From Aralia elata (lineage: Eukaryota > Streptophyta > Magnoliopsida > Apiales > Araliaceae): a stretch of DNA of 64,000 nt. This document shows, one piece after another, positions 23,628 to 33,361 of this stretch. How positions within the stretch are numbered: position 1 is the stretch's first letter; the number at the start of each line of letters is the position of its first letter. The stretch is taken from contig JAVJAP010000022.1 of assembly GCA_034770075.1 (NCBI GenBank), positions 1 through 64,000 on the forward strand, given 5' to 3'. The notes under the pieces are model-generated. The model saw nothing but the letters and a program-made list of their open reading frames with translations. It was not told the DNA's origin and searched no databases. The translations under genes were made by a program, and so were the position numbers.

Positions 23628-24892
23628 GATGAAGTCCATGATTCAAAGATAGAAAATACCTGTGAAAGTGAACGACAAAAAGAAATTGAAAAAGACATTA
23701 AAAAAAAGATTGAGTTTGAAAAAGAAAAGTGTGAAAAAGAAAATGAAAAGAAACGAGAGAATAAAAAGAATGAGAGTGAAAATAAACGAGAGAAAGAAAC
23801 AGTGGAGAGTAAGAGTGAAAAAAGAGAGGAGAGTGAGTTGGAAAGTGAGTTGTATTTTGAAAAGCCAATGACTGTACATTCGTACAAGACGACGCTTTTG
23901 AATACTAACAAGATTAACTCTTCTTTGTCTAGTTCTGTTGTTTCTCTTATACAGGTGATTGAGGATATACCCCGAGCTATAATTCCATATCAGCCAACTT
24001 GTAGTATTCCCGAGGAGACGACGGAGTTACGAAGGCGGGTTGGAGAGTTGATGGAGTCCAACTTCATCGAAGCGGGTATCGTGGGAGAAAACATTAGTGC
24101 ATGTGCTATTCATGAGATCATAGTACCTAAGGAAGATAGAATGCCGAGCTTGTTCGTTGATTTTGAATTGGTAAACAAGTATCGATATTATTTTCTTTGC
24201 TTAGATAATATGTGTGATAAATTGCGTAGTACTTATGTTTTATCTACATGTGTTGATGACCATGTGATGATATTGCCTAGTCAAGTTAGCTTAAGAGAAT
24301 GTGATGACTGGAAAATTGTGTTAACATGTGATTTGTATAGGTGGATAGTTATTTCGGTTAGATTAACTAATGCATCTAGTATTTTCATGAGTTATTTAAA
24401 ACATGTTTTGCATGCTTCCATTAGTAAAGTTGTGTTTAGCTATTTTGTGGGTAAAATCGTCTTTATCATAAACTATGGAGGATATTTGATATTTGTCGAG
24501 TTAGTTTATGAGCACGCATTATATTCTCATTGTCAATATTCCTACTATCATTTAGTAAATTCTCATTGTCAAAGTGCATATCTTCGTAGAATTTATTCTA
24601 ATGATTATTGTGGGTATTCTCGTTTTCAACGTTTGTATTTGCATGAAATTCATTCTAGGGTTTTTCATTCACATGTTGAATTAGATTTTGATCAATCTTT
24701 ACATGGCATGTCGTTAATTGATAATGGTAGTGATCATGATTTGTCAATAGAGAAATCTTCATTGCATGATTTACTATTATTTGGTAATGACTTTCCATTA
24801 GTGTTGTTGTCATTGCATGATTTTGAGAATGTTGTCTTGAATGGGAAAGGATTACTATCATTGGGTATTGAATTGAAAAGTGTTTATCATTA
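23628..24892 (+). pseudogene. Element A decayed pol frame (RT-like without catalytic residues)
   Basis: A Lys/Glu-rich linker (about 23640-23830) is followed by a frame open from 23802 to the LINE junction. Traces of RT remain in the right order: VIEDIPRAIIPYQ, IPEETTELRRRVGELMESNF, a CAIHEIIVPKEDRMPSL tract, DDWKIVLTCDLYRWIV, VRLTNASSIFMSYLKHVL and then FSYFVGKIVF where the YFDD motif should be. After that comes a segment shared with B (INYGGYLIFVELVYEH onward) with no known domain. The frame stays open over more than 1 kb although the enzyme motifs are lost. The LINE then interrupts it. Confidence 0.65.
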
Positions 24893-27058
24893 AATTGAAT
24901 GTTCTCCCATCTCTTATTGACAGAGCCCAATCTGCTTTTATATCTGGTCGAAGTATCACAGATAATATTCTTCTAGCCCAAGAGCTTTTGCGAAATTATC
25001 ATAGAAACTCTGGGTCTGCTAGATGTGCTCTTAAAATTGATATAAGGAAGGCCTTTGACACGGTTAACTGGGATTTCCTCTTTAACTTGTTGGGGCTTCT
25101 CAAATTCCCATCTAGATTTGTTAATTGGATCTGTGCTTGTATTACTACTGCTATGTTTTCAGTTAAAATTAATGGGTCTTTTACTGGCTACTTCAAGGGT
25201 GCTCGAGGGTTAAGGCAGGGGGATCCTCTTTCCCCCTACTTGTTTGTGCTGACCATGGAAGCTTTATCCTTAATTCTTCATAAAGAAACTCTCCACTCCG
25301 ACTTTAAATTCCATTGGAGAGCCAAAGACTGCAATCTCACCCACCTGTGTTTCGCTGATGATCTCTTAATTTTCTGTCATGGTAATTTGCCCTTTCTTGC
25401 TATTGTTCACTCTTGCATTCAGTCTTTCTCATTGTTCTCGGGCCTTATCCCTAATGCTCACAAGAGTCAGTGTTTCTTCTCGAACGTGGGCGACATTGAT
25501 CAACAGTTGATCATTAGTTTACTTGGGTTTTCGGTTGGCACATTGCCAATCCGTTTCCTAGGAGTCCCCTTAATATCCTCCAAGCTGTCTCATAATGATT
25601 GCATGCCTCTTATCCAGAAAATTACTTCAAGGATCTCCTCTTGGACGTCTAAGTTTCTTACTTATTCTGGCAGATTGCAGTTGATCAAATCTGTGCTAAT
25701 TTCTATTCAGTCTTTTTGGTCAGCTCATTTCCTTCTGCCCAAATCTATTCTTAGATCAATCCAATCTATTCTTACTAGATTTATTTGGAAAGGGCCTTCC
25801 CTTCAGAAACACGGGGCTAAAGTCTCTTGGAAGGTTATTTCTCTGCCCTATAATAAAGGTGGTCTGGGTGTTAAGGACCTCGAGGATTGGAACAAGGCCC
25901 TCATTATCTAGCACTTAACCAAGGTTATCCAGCACAAACCATCTTCCCTGTGGGCTTCTTGGATCCAAGCCTCAGTTCTCAAACAGAATAATTTTTGGCA
26001 TATCAAAATCCCTTCTGATTGCTCTTGGATTTGGCGCAAAGTTCTTAAATTGCGAACCATAGCTCAACAGTTTCTCTGTTATCGTGTAGGCAGGGGGAAC
26101 CACTTTAGCCTCTGGTTTGACCCTTGGCTGAATGGCCACCCTTTATCTCCGAATTCTTACTTGTTGTCTAACTCGGGGATCCCAAAAGCTGCTCTTCTCT
26201 CTAGCATCATTTCCCACTCAAATTGGGTGCTTCCCCAGAGTAACCATCACGATGTTGTCCAGTTTCAGAGCCTGTTCATTTCTGTTCCTCCTCCGTCTGC
26301 AAATGATAACTCTATCACTTGGGACTCTGTGGATATCCGGCTTTTAAAAGCTAACAAAATTTGGGACTCCATCCGACACTGAGGTAGTGTTGTCTCTTGG
26401 GCCAATATCCTCTAGCACAATCATTATGTTCCTCGGTACTCTTTCTTTCTTTGGCTTGCATTACACAAAAGATTCCCTACTAATGATGCATTCATTTCTT
26501 ACTCTACGTATTCTCTGTTGAGGTGTCCCTTGTGTACTTCCGCCAATGAAACTTTTGGCCACCTCTTTTTTACCTGTCCTTACTCTAGTGGAGTGATTTC
26601 TAATGTCTTGGTGGTTGGAAACTGGCACAATATTCCAACTGACTGGGATAATTTGATAGCATTTATTCAGCAGTTTCAAGGGCGGAAAATGCATTTGGAA
26701 ATTTTAAAACTCATTCTTGCCACCTCCCTTTACAAAATTTGGGGTACTCGGAATTCTATGCTCCATGATGGGTCAATGCTGCCCCCTCATGCCTTGACTA
26801 AGGAAATCATCAACTTGATTAAAGCTCGACTCTCAAGTTCTACGAAATTTCAATAGGCTGTTCAAAAATGTCATACATATCATAATTGGTTGTAATTAGT
26901 TGCTTTTATGCTTTGATTCTATTTCCTTTGTTGAATAGTTTTGTTTGTTTCTTCCTCATGGGGCCTGTCTCATGATGACTTTCTTTTTCTGGGGTATGCC
27001 CCTTTGCCATTGTATTTATGGTTTTTTTTATACATCAACAAATTTAGCAAAAAAAAAA
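24893..27058 (+). mobile_element. L1-type LINE, 5'-truncated
   Basis: Begins mid-RT right after ...GTTTATCAT of element A and ends with a 3' UTR and an A10 tail (27049-27058). B shows what A lacks here: about 307 bp (equivalent to 30286-30592) are missing at the insertion, and no target duplication is visible. The insertion was therefore accompanied by a deletion, or a later deletion removed the flank. Confidence 0.9.
24894..26856 (+). pseudogene. LINE ORF2 fragment: reverse transcriptase and zf-RVT domain
   Basis: One frame, broken by in-frame stops at 25909 (TAG), 26380 (TGA) and 26413 (TAG). RT: SLIDRAQSAFISGRSITDNI, LKIDIRKAFDTVNWDFL, GLRQGDPLSPYLFVLTME and the catalytic CFADDLLIF, then GVPL, GRLQLIKSVL and WKGP, as in plant L1 elements. 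C-terminal zf-RVT region: FFLWLALHKRFPTNDAF, then RCPLC, and HLFFTCPYS. Endonuclease and ORF1 are absent through 5' truncation. It catalysed target-primed reverse transcription in the parent element; this copy is dead. Confidence 0.9.
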
Positions 27059-27093
27059 GGTTAGTTTTGTTGTGCAGGTTCAAGATGGGTTCG
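27059..27093 (+). mobile_element. Element A internal fragment between LINE and element B
   Basis: GGTTAGTTTTGTTGTGCAGG onward is identical in order to 30592-30624 of B. It ends in GTTCG (27089-27093), the left target duplication of B. Confidence 0.85.
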
Positions 27094-27498
27094 TGATACA
27101 ATTCCTGACCAGGCTCGCATTAAGCGTCATCGACTCAACTCAAGCTTCGAGGGTTCAACAAATGAATTCAAGTAATTGGGCTAGAATCTACTCAAGGATG
27201 CTTACATTGGAGCTCAATTCATATGAACATCGAGAAGAGGGTCATTCATGTGATTTGGAATTGCTAGATACGATCTATGTAGTGAGACCAAATCAATGCA
27301 AGTCAAGCGTTCGAAATAATGTTCATTATGTTCGTTGGTATCGCCTAATCATTAATGAAGATATGTGTCAATTAATGCAAGGATTAGCGTTCTTACGACG
27401 TTATGGATGTCCAAGAAAGCTGGAGAGGTTATGTTATATCATGGGACAACACGAGGTTAGATTTCACGGAAAACAAACTCAGAAGTTGGAATTCAGGG

Positions 27499-27660
27499 TT
27501 CTCGCCTCGGCGAGAATCGCAGGCTTATTTTTCTCGCCCCGGCGAGAACTCCTCTGGATATTTTCGCCCTGGCCCAAACTGAAACCGCCCCGGCCAAGAC
27601 CTCTCTGCCCATCCTCACCCCGGCAAGGTTTTCTAGTACAAGTTTCTCTTCCCGGCGAGA
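27499..27660 (+). promoter_or_regulatory. Near-palindrome cluster, B 5' LTR
   Basis: TTCTCGCCTCGGCGAGAA (27499), TTCTCGCCCCGGCGAGAA (27531) and weaker copies near 27561, 27585, 27615 and 27645. Spacing about 30 bp, 220-380 bp before the TATA box. Confidence 0.7.
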
Positions 27661-27881
27661 ACAACCAGATTTCATTGGCGTGTTTTTCGAGGCACGCGAT
27701 TTTTGGCAGATTTCTTTCTTTTATTTTAGGGATTTACATATCTTTTATATTTCTATTGTAATTAGGATATTTATTAGATATGATTTGTTTTCCATATTAA
27801 TTAGTTAGGTAGAATTTGATTTCCAATTGGATTTCTATTCCTTTTAGGATTTAGGGTTTTTTTAGGGTTTTATTTTATTAG

Positions 27882-27889
27882 TATAAATA
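27882..27889 (+). promoter_or_regulatory. TATA box, element B 5' LTR
   Basis: TATAAATA followed by GAATACATGG; homologous to A and G. Confidence 0.65.
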
Positions 27890-28291
27890 GAATACATGGT
27901 TGATGTTATGGGGGATATACACACTTTTTGATTAATGAAATTATTGTGAGATTCTTCTCATCTTTTGGTTCTTTAAGAATTCCTAGATTATTTTCTTAGT
28001 TTTCTTAAGATTCAATTATCAACTTATCATACAACAAATCACCGTTGTGTGTGGCGTTATTCTACCGCATCATTCAATCATACGGAGATTATCGTTTGAA
28101 TTAAACGAGGGTCAAAGTGTTGTTGGTGTTTCATCCTTCATACATTCAAATTGCTTGATCGACTATTCCAAGGTTTATCGTCTATATTCAGGCGAGGGAT
28201 TAAGGATTCGAACGAGTTCCACCTTTATAACTTGCTGGAAACGATCCGGGCAACGATCACCTCACGCAAGCGTGTCGTGGAGTCTATCATT

Positions 28292-28303
28292 TGGTATCAA
28301 AGC
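28292..28303 (+). other. Primer-binding site, initiator tRNA-Met type (B)
   Basis: TGGTATCAAAGC starting 3 bases after the LTR end, one mismatch from the standard iMet site. Confidence 0.8.
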
Positions 28304-28763
28304 TGCATTTTCTAGCTAAGTATCTATCTTTATTGTTTCGTTGAATTTGTGAGTCAAAAAAAATCATGAGTAAAAAAAAGAGGGAAATTATTAATTGTTG
28401 CAATTGCTTGGGTTTCATAAGTTTCGTGAATATTGGGATTATATTGAAGAAGCTATCATTTGGTTCTATTGTTGGAATTTGTGAATTTTGAGGATATTGT
28501 GATTTCATTCAAGAGGATTTTTATTGGTGATCGTGAAATTTTGGTGGTTATCGTACGTCACACTTGCTATATTTTGTTTTGTGATAAGTTCTTATTGAAT
28601 TAAAAAGAAACTGTGATATTTGTTTGGTGAATTCAAAAAGAACCTATAAGAGGGAATTAGAGTGGTAAAAGGCAAGAGTGTGAGATCAATTGAGGGTAAA
28701 AGCCTATTGTGCGATGCACGAGCATTTTTCATAATTGTGGGATATACTGTTTGAGCGAAACAC

Positions 28764-28816
28764 GTAAGGGAGTGTGTGAGGAAAATTTTCTTTATCTACT
28801 AACCTTTGTTTTGCAG
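28764..28816 (+). other. Possible leader intron (B)
   Basis: GTAAGGGAGTG, TACTAAC, TTTTGCAG, then the gag ATG 6 bp later. Conserved with A (22968-23022) and G (6772-6819). Only 53 nt if the donor is right. Confidence 0.4.
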
Positions 28817-28821
28817 CAAAT

Positions 28822-29508
28822 ATGTATGGTTATAATTATGAAAGTGCTTATGGGTCTCGAAGGAATTCTTTCCAAGGCAGGAATGATCCAGATGCTTATT
28901 TGCGATGGGAGGGGAAAATTGAGCGAGAGTTTGACTATCATGGCTATTCCGAGCGGAGGAAGTTCAAACTTGCAGTTTAAGATTTTTCTGATCATGCAGC
29001 TACATGGTGGGATCAATTTGCTATTAGCAGGAGAAGATGTGGAGAGCATCCGATCGAGACATGGGAAGAATTAAAAATTATCATGAGGAAGCGGTTTGTT
29101 CCAAGACAGCTTAATTGGAGTAATGAATATGCAACTCCAAGATATGACGATCAACCTTCAAGGCGTTCAAATTGGGATGATGAAAGGAAGGATCATAGGC
29201 ATGGAGTTTCGCATCGGAGACAACCACGAGAAACTCCTAAGGTGTATAGGGAATCGGTATCAATTGAGGACATCATGAGAACATATAATGAGATAAGGGA
29301 CGATCATTTGAAGCGACATCAAAACATCTCTAAGGCACAAAAGGAGCAAAATCAGCCGAGAGAGGTGGACGATGTAGTAGAATATGCAATCCAAGGAGAA
29401 TTGTTAGGTTCCAGCGTACATGACGAAGTCCATGAAGATCTAGCGATTGTACGAAAAGATTGTGATCAAAAGCAAGAAAGTGAAAAAGAAATTGAAAAAA
29501 AAGATTGA
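28822..29508 (+). pseudogene. gag: Element B gag fragment with one nonsense codon
   Basis: Frame from ATG 28822 to TGA 29506-29508, broken only by TAA at 28978-28980 (codon 53), where A has CAA. Motifs: DPDAYLRWEGKIEREFDYHG, ATWWDQF, HPIETWEELKIIMRKRFVP, then the same SIEDIMRTYNEIRDDHLKR tail as A. It ends in a charged tract (KQESEKEIEKK) that continues in another frame as a Lys/Glu-rich linker to about 29640. The C-terminal capsid half and zinc knuckle are absent, as in A. The deletion is thus shared by the family and not private to one copy. Confidence 0.75.
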
Positions 29509-29842
29509 GTGTGAAAAAGAAAAGTGTGGAAAAGAGAATGAAAAGAAACGAGAGAATAAAAAGAATGAGAGTGAAAATAAACGAGAGAAAGAAACAGTAG
29601 AGAGTAAGAGTGAAAAAAGAGAGGAGAGTGAGTTATATTTTGAAAAGCCAATGACTGTACATTCGTACCAGATGGCGCTTTTGAATACTTACAAGAGTAA
29701 CTCTTCTTTGTTTAGTTCTGTTTTGTCTCTTGTACAGGTTGTTGATGACATACCCCAAGCTATCATTACATACCAGTCAGCTTGTAGTATTCCCGAGGAG
29801 ACGACAGAGTTACCAAGGCAGGTAACTCTGAAGGATATTTGA
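29447..29842 (+). pseudogene. Lys/Glu-rich linker and start of decayed pol (B)
   Basis: 131 codons: dense K/E repeats, then KPMTVHSYQMALLNTYKSN, VVDDIPQAIITYQSAC and IPEETTELPRQV. This corresponds to the region between protease and RT in G. Compared with A, B has then lost about 420 bp of the RT-like part. Confidence 0.6.
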
Positions 29843-31818
29843 TATTTTTGGATATCATAAACTATGGAGGATATTTGATATTTGTCGAGTTAGTTTATGA
29901 GCATGCGATATATTCTCGTTGTCAATATTCCTACTATCATTTGGTAAATTCTCATTGTCAAAGTGCATATCTTCGTAGAATTTATTCTAGTGATTATTGT
30001 GGGTATTCTCGTTTTCAACGTTTGTACTTGCATGAAACTCATTCTAGGGTTTTTCATTCACATGTTGAGTTAGGTTTTGATGCTAATCAATCTTTACATG
30101 GCATGTCATTAATTGATAATGGTATTGATCATGATTCTTCAGTAGAGAAATCTTCATTGCATGATTTGTTATCATTTGAAAATGTCTTTCCATTAGAGTT
30201 GTTATCATTGCATGATTTTGAGAATGTTGTCTTGAATGGGAAAGAATTACTATCATTTGGTATTGAATTCAAAAGTGATTATCATCAGATTAGATTGAGA
30301 TATGGTTTACATACATGTTTAGTTAAATCGTTGGGATTAACTAATGCATTAAAAGTTTTTATGTTAAATCATGTGTTACATTCTTTCATGGGAAAATTTG
30401 CTGATATCTGTGTTGTCACTTCGACTTTTGTTGACACTTGGAAAAATTCTTTGGCATATGTCGAGTTTGATTGTGAGTATCATAAGTATGCTAGTGAGTT
30501 TTTATCTTGTGGTGTTGGTTTTGATTTTTCAATTCCATTGATGTCGTTATTTGATTTTGCATTGGTTAATGTCAATGGGAAGGGAAAGGTTAGTTTTGTT
30601 GTGCAGGTTCAAGATGGGTTCGTACTCATCAAGGGGGATAATATGGATCAATGTGCACATCAAATGGAACAATGCGTGGAAAGTCTAAAGGGAAGTACTT
30701 TGGATTTTGTTTTAGTAGACTTTGCATGTGATTTTGAATTATTTGATTTCTTTGTGATTAAACAAAAGGTACTACTTGATTTATTTGGTTTTGTGTTTAA
30801 TCCAGGAATTCAAGAGCACTTGCGAATGCAACGAGTTGAATTTCAAATTTTGGTATTTGACCCGGGTGCATTGGAATGGAAGTTAGTACAAATGATCGAG
30901 ATCATAAGGTTCACTTTTGATCCGGGAATTTGTCAATGGATTTATTTACAAATGGTCAAGATCATCAGACTAGTTTTTGATTCGGGAATTCGTGGATGGG
31001 AGATTATGCTACATGAAGAGTTCTACATGCTGATATTTGATCCAGGAGGATATAGGACTTTTCATAGTTTTATTTGTTTTTATTTTACTATATATACATT
31101 TGATTTCTTAGGTAGAAATTTTGATTGTGTTTTTGTTTTAGTTTCTAATTTAGTTTGTTATTATGTGTTTAGTGTTATGGAAGAAATTGGCTTACATGTG
31201 CAAGAGTATCATGTTAGTTTGGCGAAGTGTTTGAGTCAAAGAGAACAAGCGTTTAAGTTTCCAGGTTATGATTCGAAGAGCTTACATGGGGATATGTCGA
31301 TTGGATCATCATTTGGAAGGAGATCTTCAATAGTGATTCATGTTAACTCGAGGAAGATGCTTAATATTGCTATTTTGAGTCTTGAGGGAGTTGGAAGTTC
31401 TATTGATTATTTTCATATTCTTACATACTTTATTTATATATTTCATGTGATTGGTCAGAATTATGATTATGTTTTGTTTGACGCTTCTAACTTGGTTTGT
31501 TTGGGTGTAGGATCAGTTTTGAGGATATATCCTTTTCAAGGGGAGATGCTGGATTTGAGGACAAATCCTTTTGAAGAGGAGTGGAATGATACAATCCTGA
31601 CCAGGCTCGCATTAAGCGTCATCGACTCAACTCAAGCTTCGAGGGTTCAACAAATGAATTCAAGTAATTGGGCTAGAATCTACTCAAGGATGCTTACATT
31701 GGAGCTCAATTCATATGAACATCGAGGAGAGGGTCATTCATGTGATTTGGGATTGCTAGATACGATCTATGTAGTGAGACCAAATCAATGCAAGTCAATC
31801 GTTTCGTCTAATCATTAA
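29839..31818 (+). CDS. Element B 659-codon ORF of unknown function
   Basis: Open from 29839 through the PPT and about 230 bp into the 3' LTR. No intact enzyme domain. Decayed pol traces: FKSDYHQIRLRYGLHTCLV, SLGLTNALKVFMLNHVLHSF (RT-like) and KNSLAYVEFDCEYHKYASEF (integrase-like). Residues about 320-399 are four exact 20-residue repeats starting FNPG or FDPG/FDSG (30796-31035). Two hydrophobic, possibly membrane-spanning segments follow, sharing the pattern GxNxDxVxxxxSNLVC (near 31110-31160 and 31455-31505). The end LRTNPFEEEWND matches the pol C-terminus of G, so the whole frame seems to descend from pol. It could be a decoy, a retained structural protein or chance openness. Confidence 0.5.
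   Translation: MIFLDIINYGGYLIFVELVYEHAIYSRCQYSYYHLVNSHCQSAYLRRIYSSDYCGYSRFQRLYLHETHSRVFHSHVELGFDANQSLHGMSLIDNGIDHDSSVEKSSLHDLLSFENVFPLELLSLHDFENVVLNGKELLSFGIEFKSDYHQIRLRYGLHTCLVKSLGLTNALKVFMLNHVLHSFMGKFADICVVTSTFVDTWKNSLAYVEFDCEYHKYASEFLSCGVGFDFSIPLMSLFDFALVNVNGKGKVSFVVQVQDGFVLIKGDNMDQCAHQMEQCVESLKGSTLDFVLVDFACDFELFDFFVIKQKVLLDLFGFVFNPGIQEHLRMQRVEFQILVFDPGALEWKLVQMIEIIRFTFDPGICQWIYLQMVKIIRLVFDSGIRGWEIMLHEEFYMLIFDPGGYRTFHSFICFYFTIYTFDFLGRNFDCVFVLVSNLVCYYVFSVMEEIGLHVQEYHVSLAKCLSQREQAFKFPGYDSKSLHGDMSIGSSFGRRSSIVIHVNSRKMLNIAILSLEGVGSSIDYFHILTYFIYIFHVIGQNYDYVLFDASNLVCLGVGSVLRIYPFQGEMLDLRTNPFEEEWNDTILTRLALSVIDSTQASRVQQMNSSNWARIYSRMLTLELNSYEHRGEGHSCDLGLLDTIYVVRPNQCKSIVSSNH
30796..31035 (+). repeat. 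60-bp in-frame tandem repeat, four units (B)
   Basis: Units at 30796, 30856, 30916 and 30976, each 60 bp, beginning TTTAATCCAGG, TTTGACCCGGG, TTTGATCCGGG and TTTGATTCGGG, with a partial fifth at 31036. Element A retains the same four units at 32931-33170 with no indels. Confidence 0.85.
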
Positions 31819-32752
31819 TGAAGATATGTGTCAATTAATGCAAGGATTAGCGTTCTTACGACGTTATGGATATCCAAGAAAGCTGGAGAGGTTATGTTAT
31901 ATCATGGGACAACACGAGGTTGGATTGCACGAAAAACAAACTTAGAAGTTGGAATTCAGGGTTCTCGCCCCGGCGAGAATCGCAGGCTTATTTTTCTCGC
32001 CCCGGCGAGAACTCCTCTGGATATTTTCGCCCCGGCCCAAACTGAAACCGCCCCGGCCAAGACCTCTCTGCCCATCCTCGCCCCGGCAAGGTTTTCTAGT
32101 ACAAGTTTCTCGCCCCGGCGAGAACAACCAGATTTTATTGGCGCATTTTTTGAGGCACACAGTTTTTGGCATATTTCTTTCTTTTATTTTAGGGATTTAC
32201 ATATCTTTTAGATTTCTATTGTAATTAGGATATTTATTAGATATGATTTGTTTTCTATATTAATTAGTTAGGTAGAATTTGATTTCCAATTGGATTTCTA
32301 TTCCTTTTAGGATTTAGGGTTTTTTTAGGGTTTTATTCTATTAATATAAATAAAATACATGGCTGATGTTATGGGGGATATACACACTTTTTGATTAATG
32401 AAATTATTGTGAGATTCTTCTCATCTTTTGGTTCTTTAAGAATTCCTATATTATTTTCTTAGTTTTCTTAAGATTCAATTATCAACTTATCATACAACAA
32501 ATCACCGTTGTGTGTGGCGTTATTCTACCGCATCATTCAATCATACGGAGATTATCGTTTGAATTAAACGATGGTCAAAGTGTTGTTGGTGTTTCATCCT
32601 TCATACATTCAAATTGCTTGATCGACTATTCCAAGGTTTATCGTCTATATTTAGGCGAGGGATTAAGGATTCGAACGTGTTCCACCTTTATAACTTGCTG
32701 GAAACGATCCGGGCGACGACCACCTCACGCAAGCGTGTCGTGGAGCCTATCA
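31587..32752 (+). repeat. Element B 3' LTR
   Basis: TGATACAATCCTG to GTGGAGCCTATCA, 1166 bp, preceded by purine-rich GAAGAGGAGTGGAA (PPT). Near-palindromes at about 31963-32125 include TTCTCGCCCCGGCGAGAA several times. Lacks 30 bp found in the 5' LTR around 27308-27345. Confidence 0.92.
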
Positions 32753-33361
32753 GTTCGTACTCATCAAGGGGGATAATATGGATCAATGTGCACATCAAAT
32801 GGAACAATGCGTGGAAAGTCTAAAGGAAAGTGTTTTGGATTTTGTTTTAGTAGACTTTGCATGTGATTTTGAGTTATTTGATTTCTTTGTGATTAAACGA
32901 AAGGAACTTGTTGATTTGTTTTGTTTTGTGTTTAATCTAGGAATTCAAGGGCACTTGCGAATGCAACGAGTTGAATTTCAAATTTTGAGATTTTATCCAG
33001 GTGTATTGGAATGGAAATTAGTACAAATGATCGAGATCATAAGGTTCACTTTTGATCCGGGAATTTGTCAATGGGTTTATCTACGAATGGTCAAGATCAT
33101 CAGACTGGGTTTTGATCCGGGAATTCGTGGATGGGAGATTATGCTACATGAAGAGTTCTACATGCTGATATTTGATCCAGGGGGATATAGGACTTTTCAT
33201 AGTTTTATTTGCTTTTATTTTACTATATATGCATTTGATTTCTTAGGTAGAAACTTTGATTGTGTTTTTGTTTTAGTTTCTAATTTAGCTTGTTATTATG
33301 TGTTGAGTGTCATGGAAGAAATTGGCTTACATGTGCAAGAATATCATGTTAGTTTGGCGAA
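32753..33361 (+). pseudogene. Element A internal region right of B (ORF remnant)
   Basis: Resumes at GTTCGTACTCATCAAGG, the point where B inserted. Reads MDQCAHQMEQCVESLK, the four FDPG-type 20-residue repeats (32931-33170) and the first hydrophobic segment, nearly as in B. The frame 32778-33758 runs on into the truncated 3' LTR. The A-specific sequence stops at a GTGT shared by internal and LTR sequence (33362-33365), the scar of a deletion. Confidence 0.75.

Larger units (their letters stand above)
27094..28289 (+). repeat. Element B 5' LTR
   Basis: TGATACAATTCCTG to GTGGAGTCTATCA, 1196 bp. TATA box at 27882-27889. Near-palindromes at 27499-27660. Confidence 0.92.
27094..32752 (+). mobile_element. 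Element B: complete non-autonomous gypsy element nested in A
   Basis: LTRs at 27094-28289 and 31587-32752, GTTCG duplicated at 27089-27093 and 32753-32757, primer site 3 bp after the LTR. 5.66 kb. Internal region: leader, gag fragment, Lys/Glu-rich linker, then a 659-codon open frame. The LTRs differ by roughly 30 substitutions by eye plus one 30-bp deletion in the 3' copy, so the insertion is not recent. It lies within its own family member A. Confidence 0.92.

Noticed and set aside
23558..23911. Phe/Ser-rich minus-strand frames opposite the Lys/Glu-rich linker
   Set aside because: Antisense shadow of AAA/GAA-rich codons.
27479..27675. Arg/Gly-rich minus-strand frames across the near-palindrome cluster
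   Set aside because: They come from the repeated CGCCCCGGCG motif, differ in frame between copies and lack any other coding sign.
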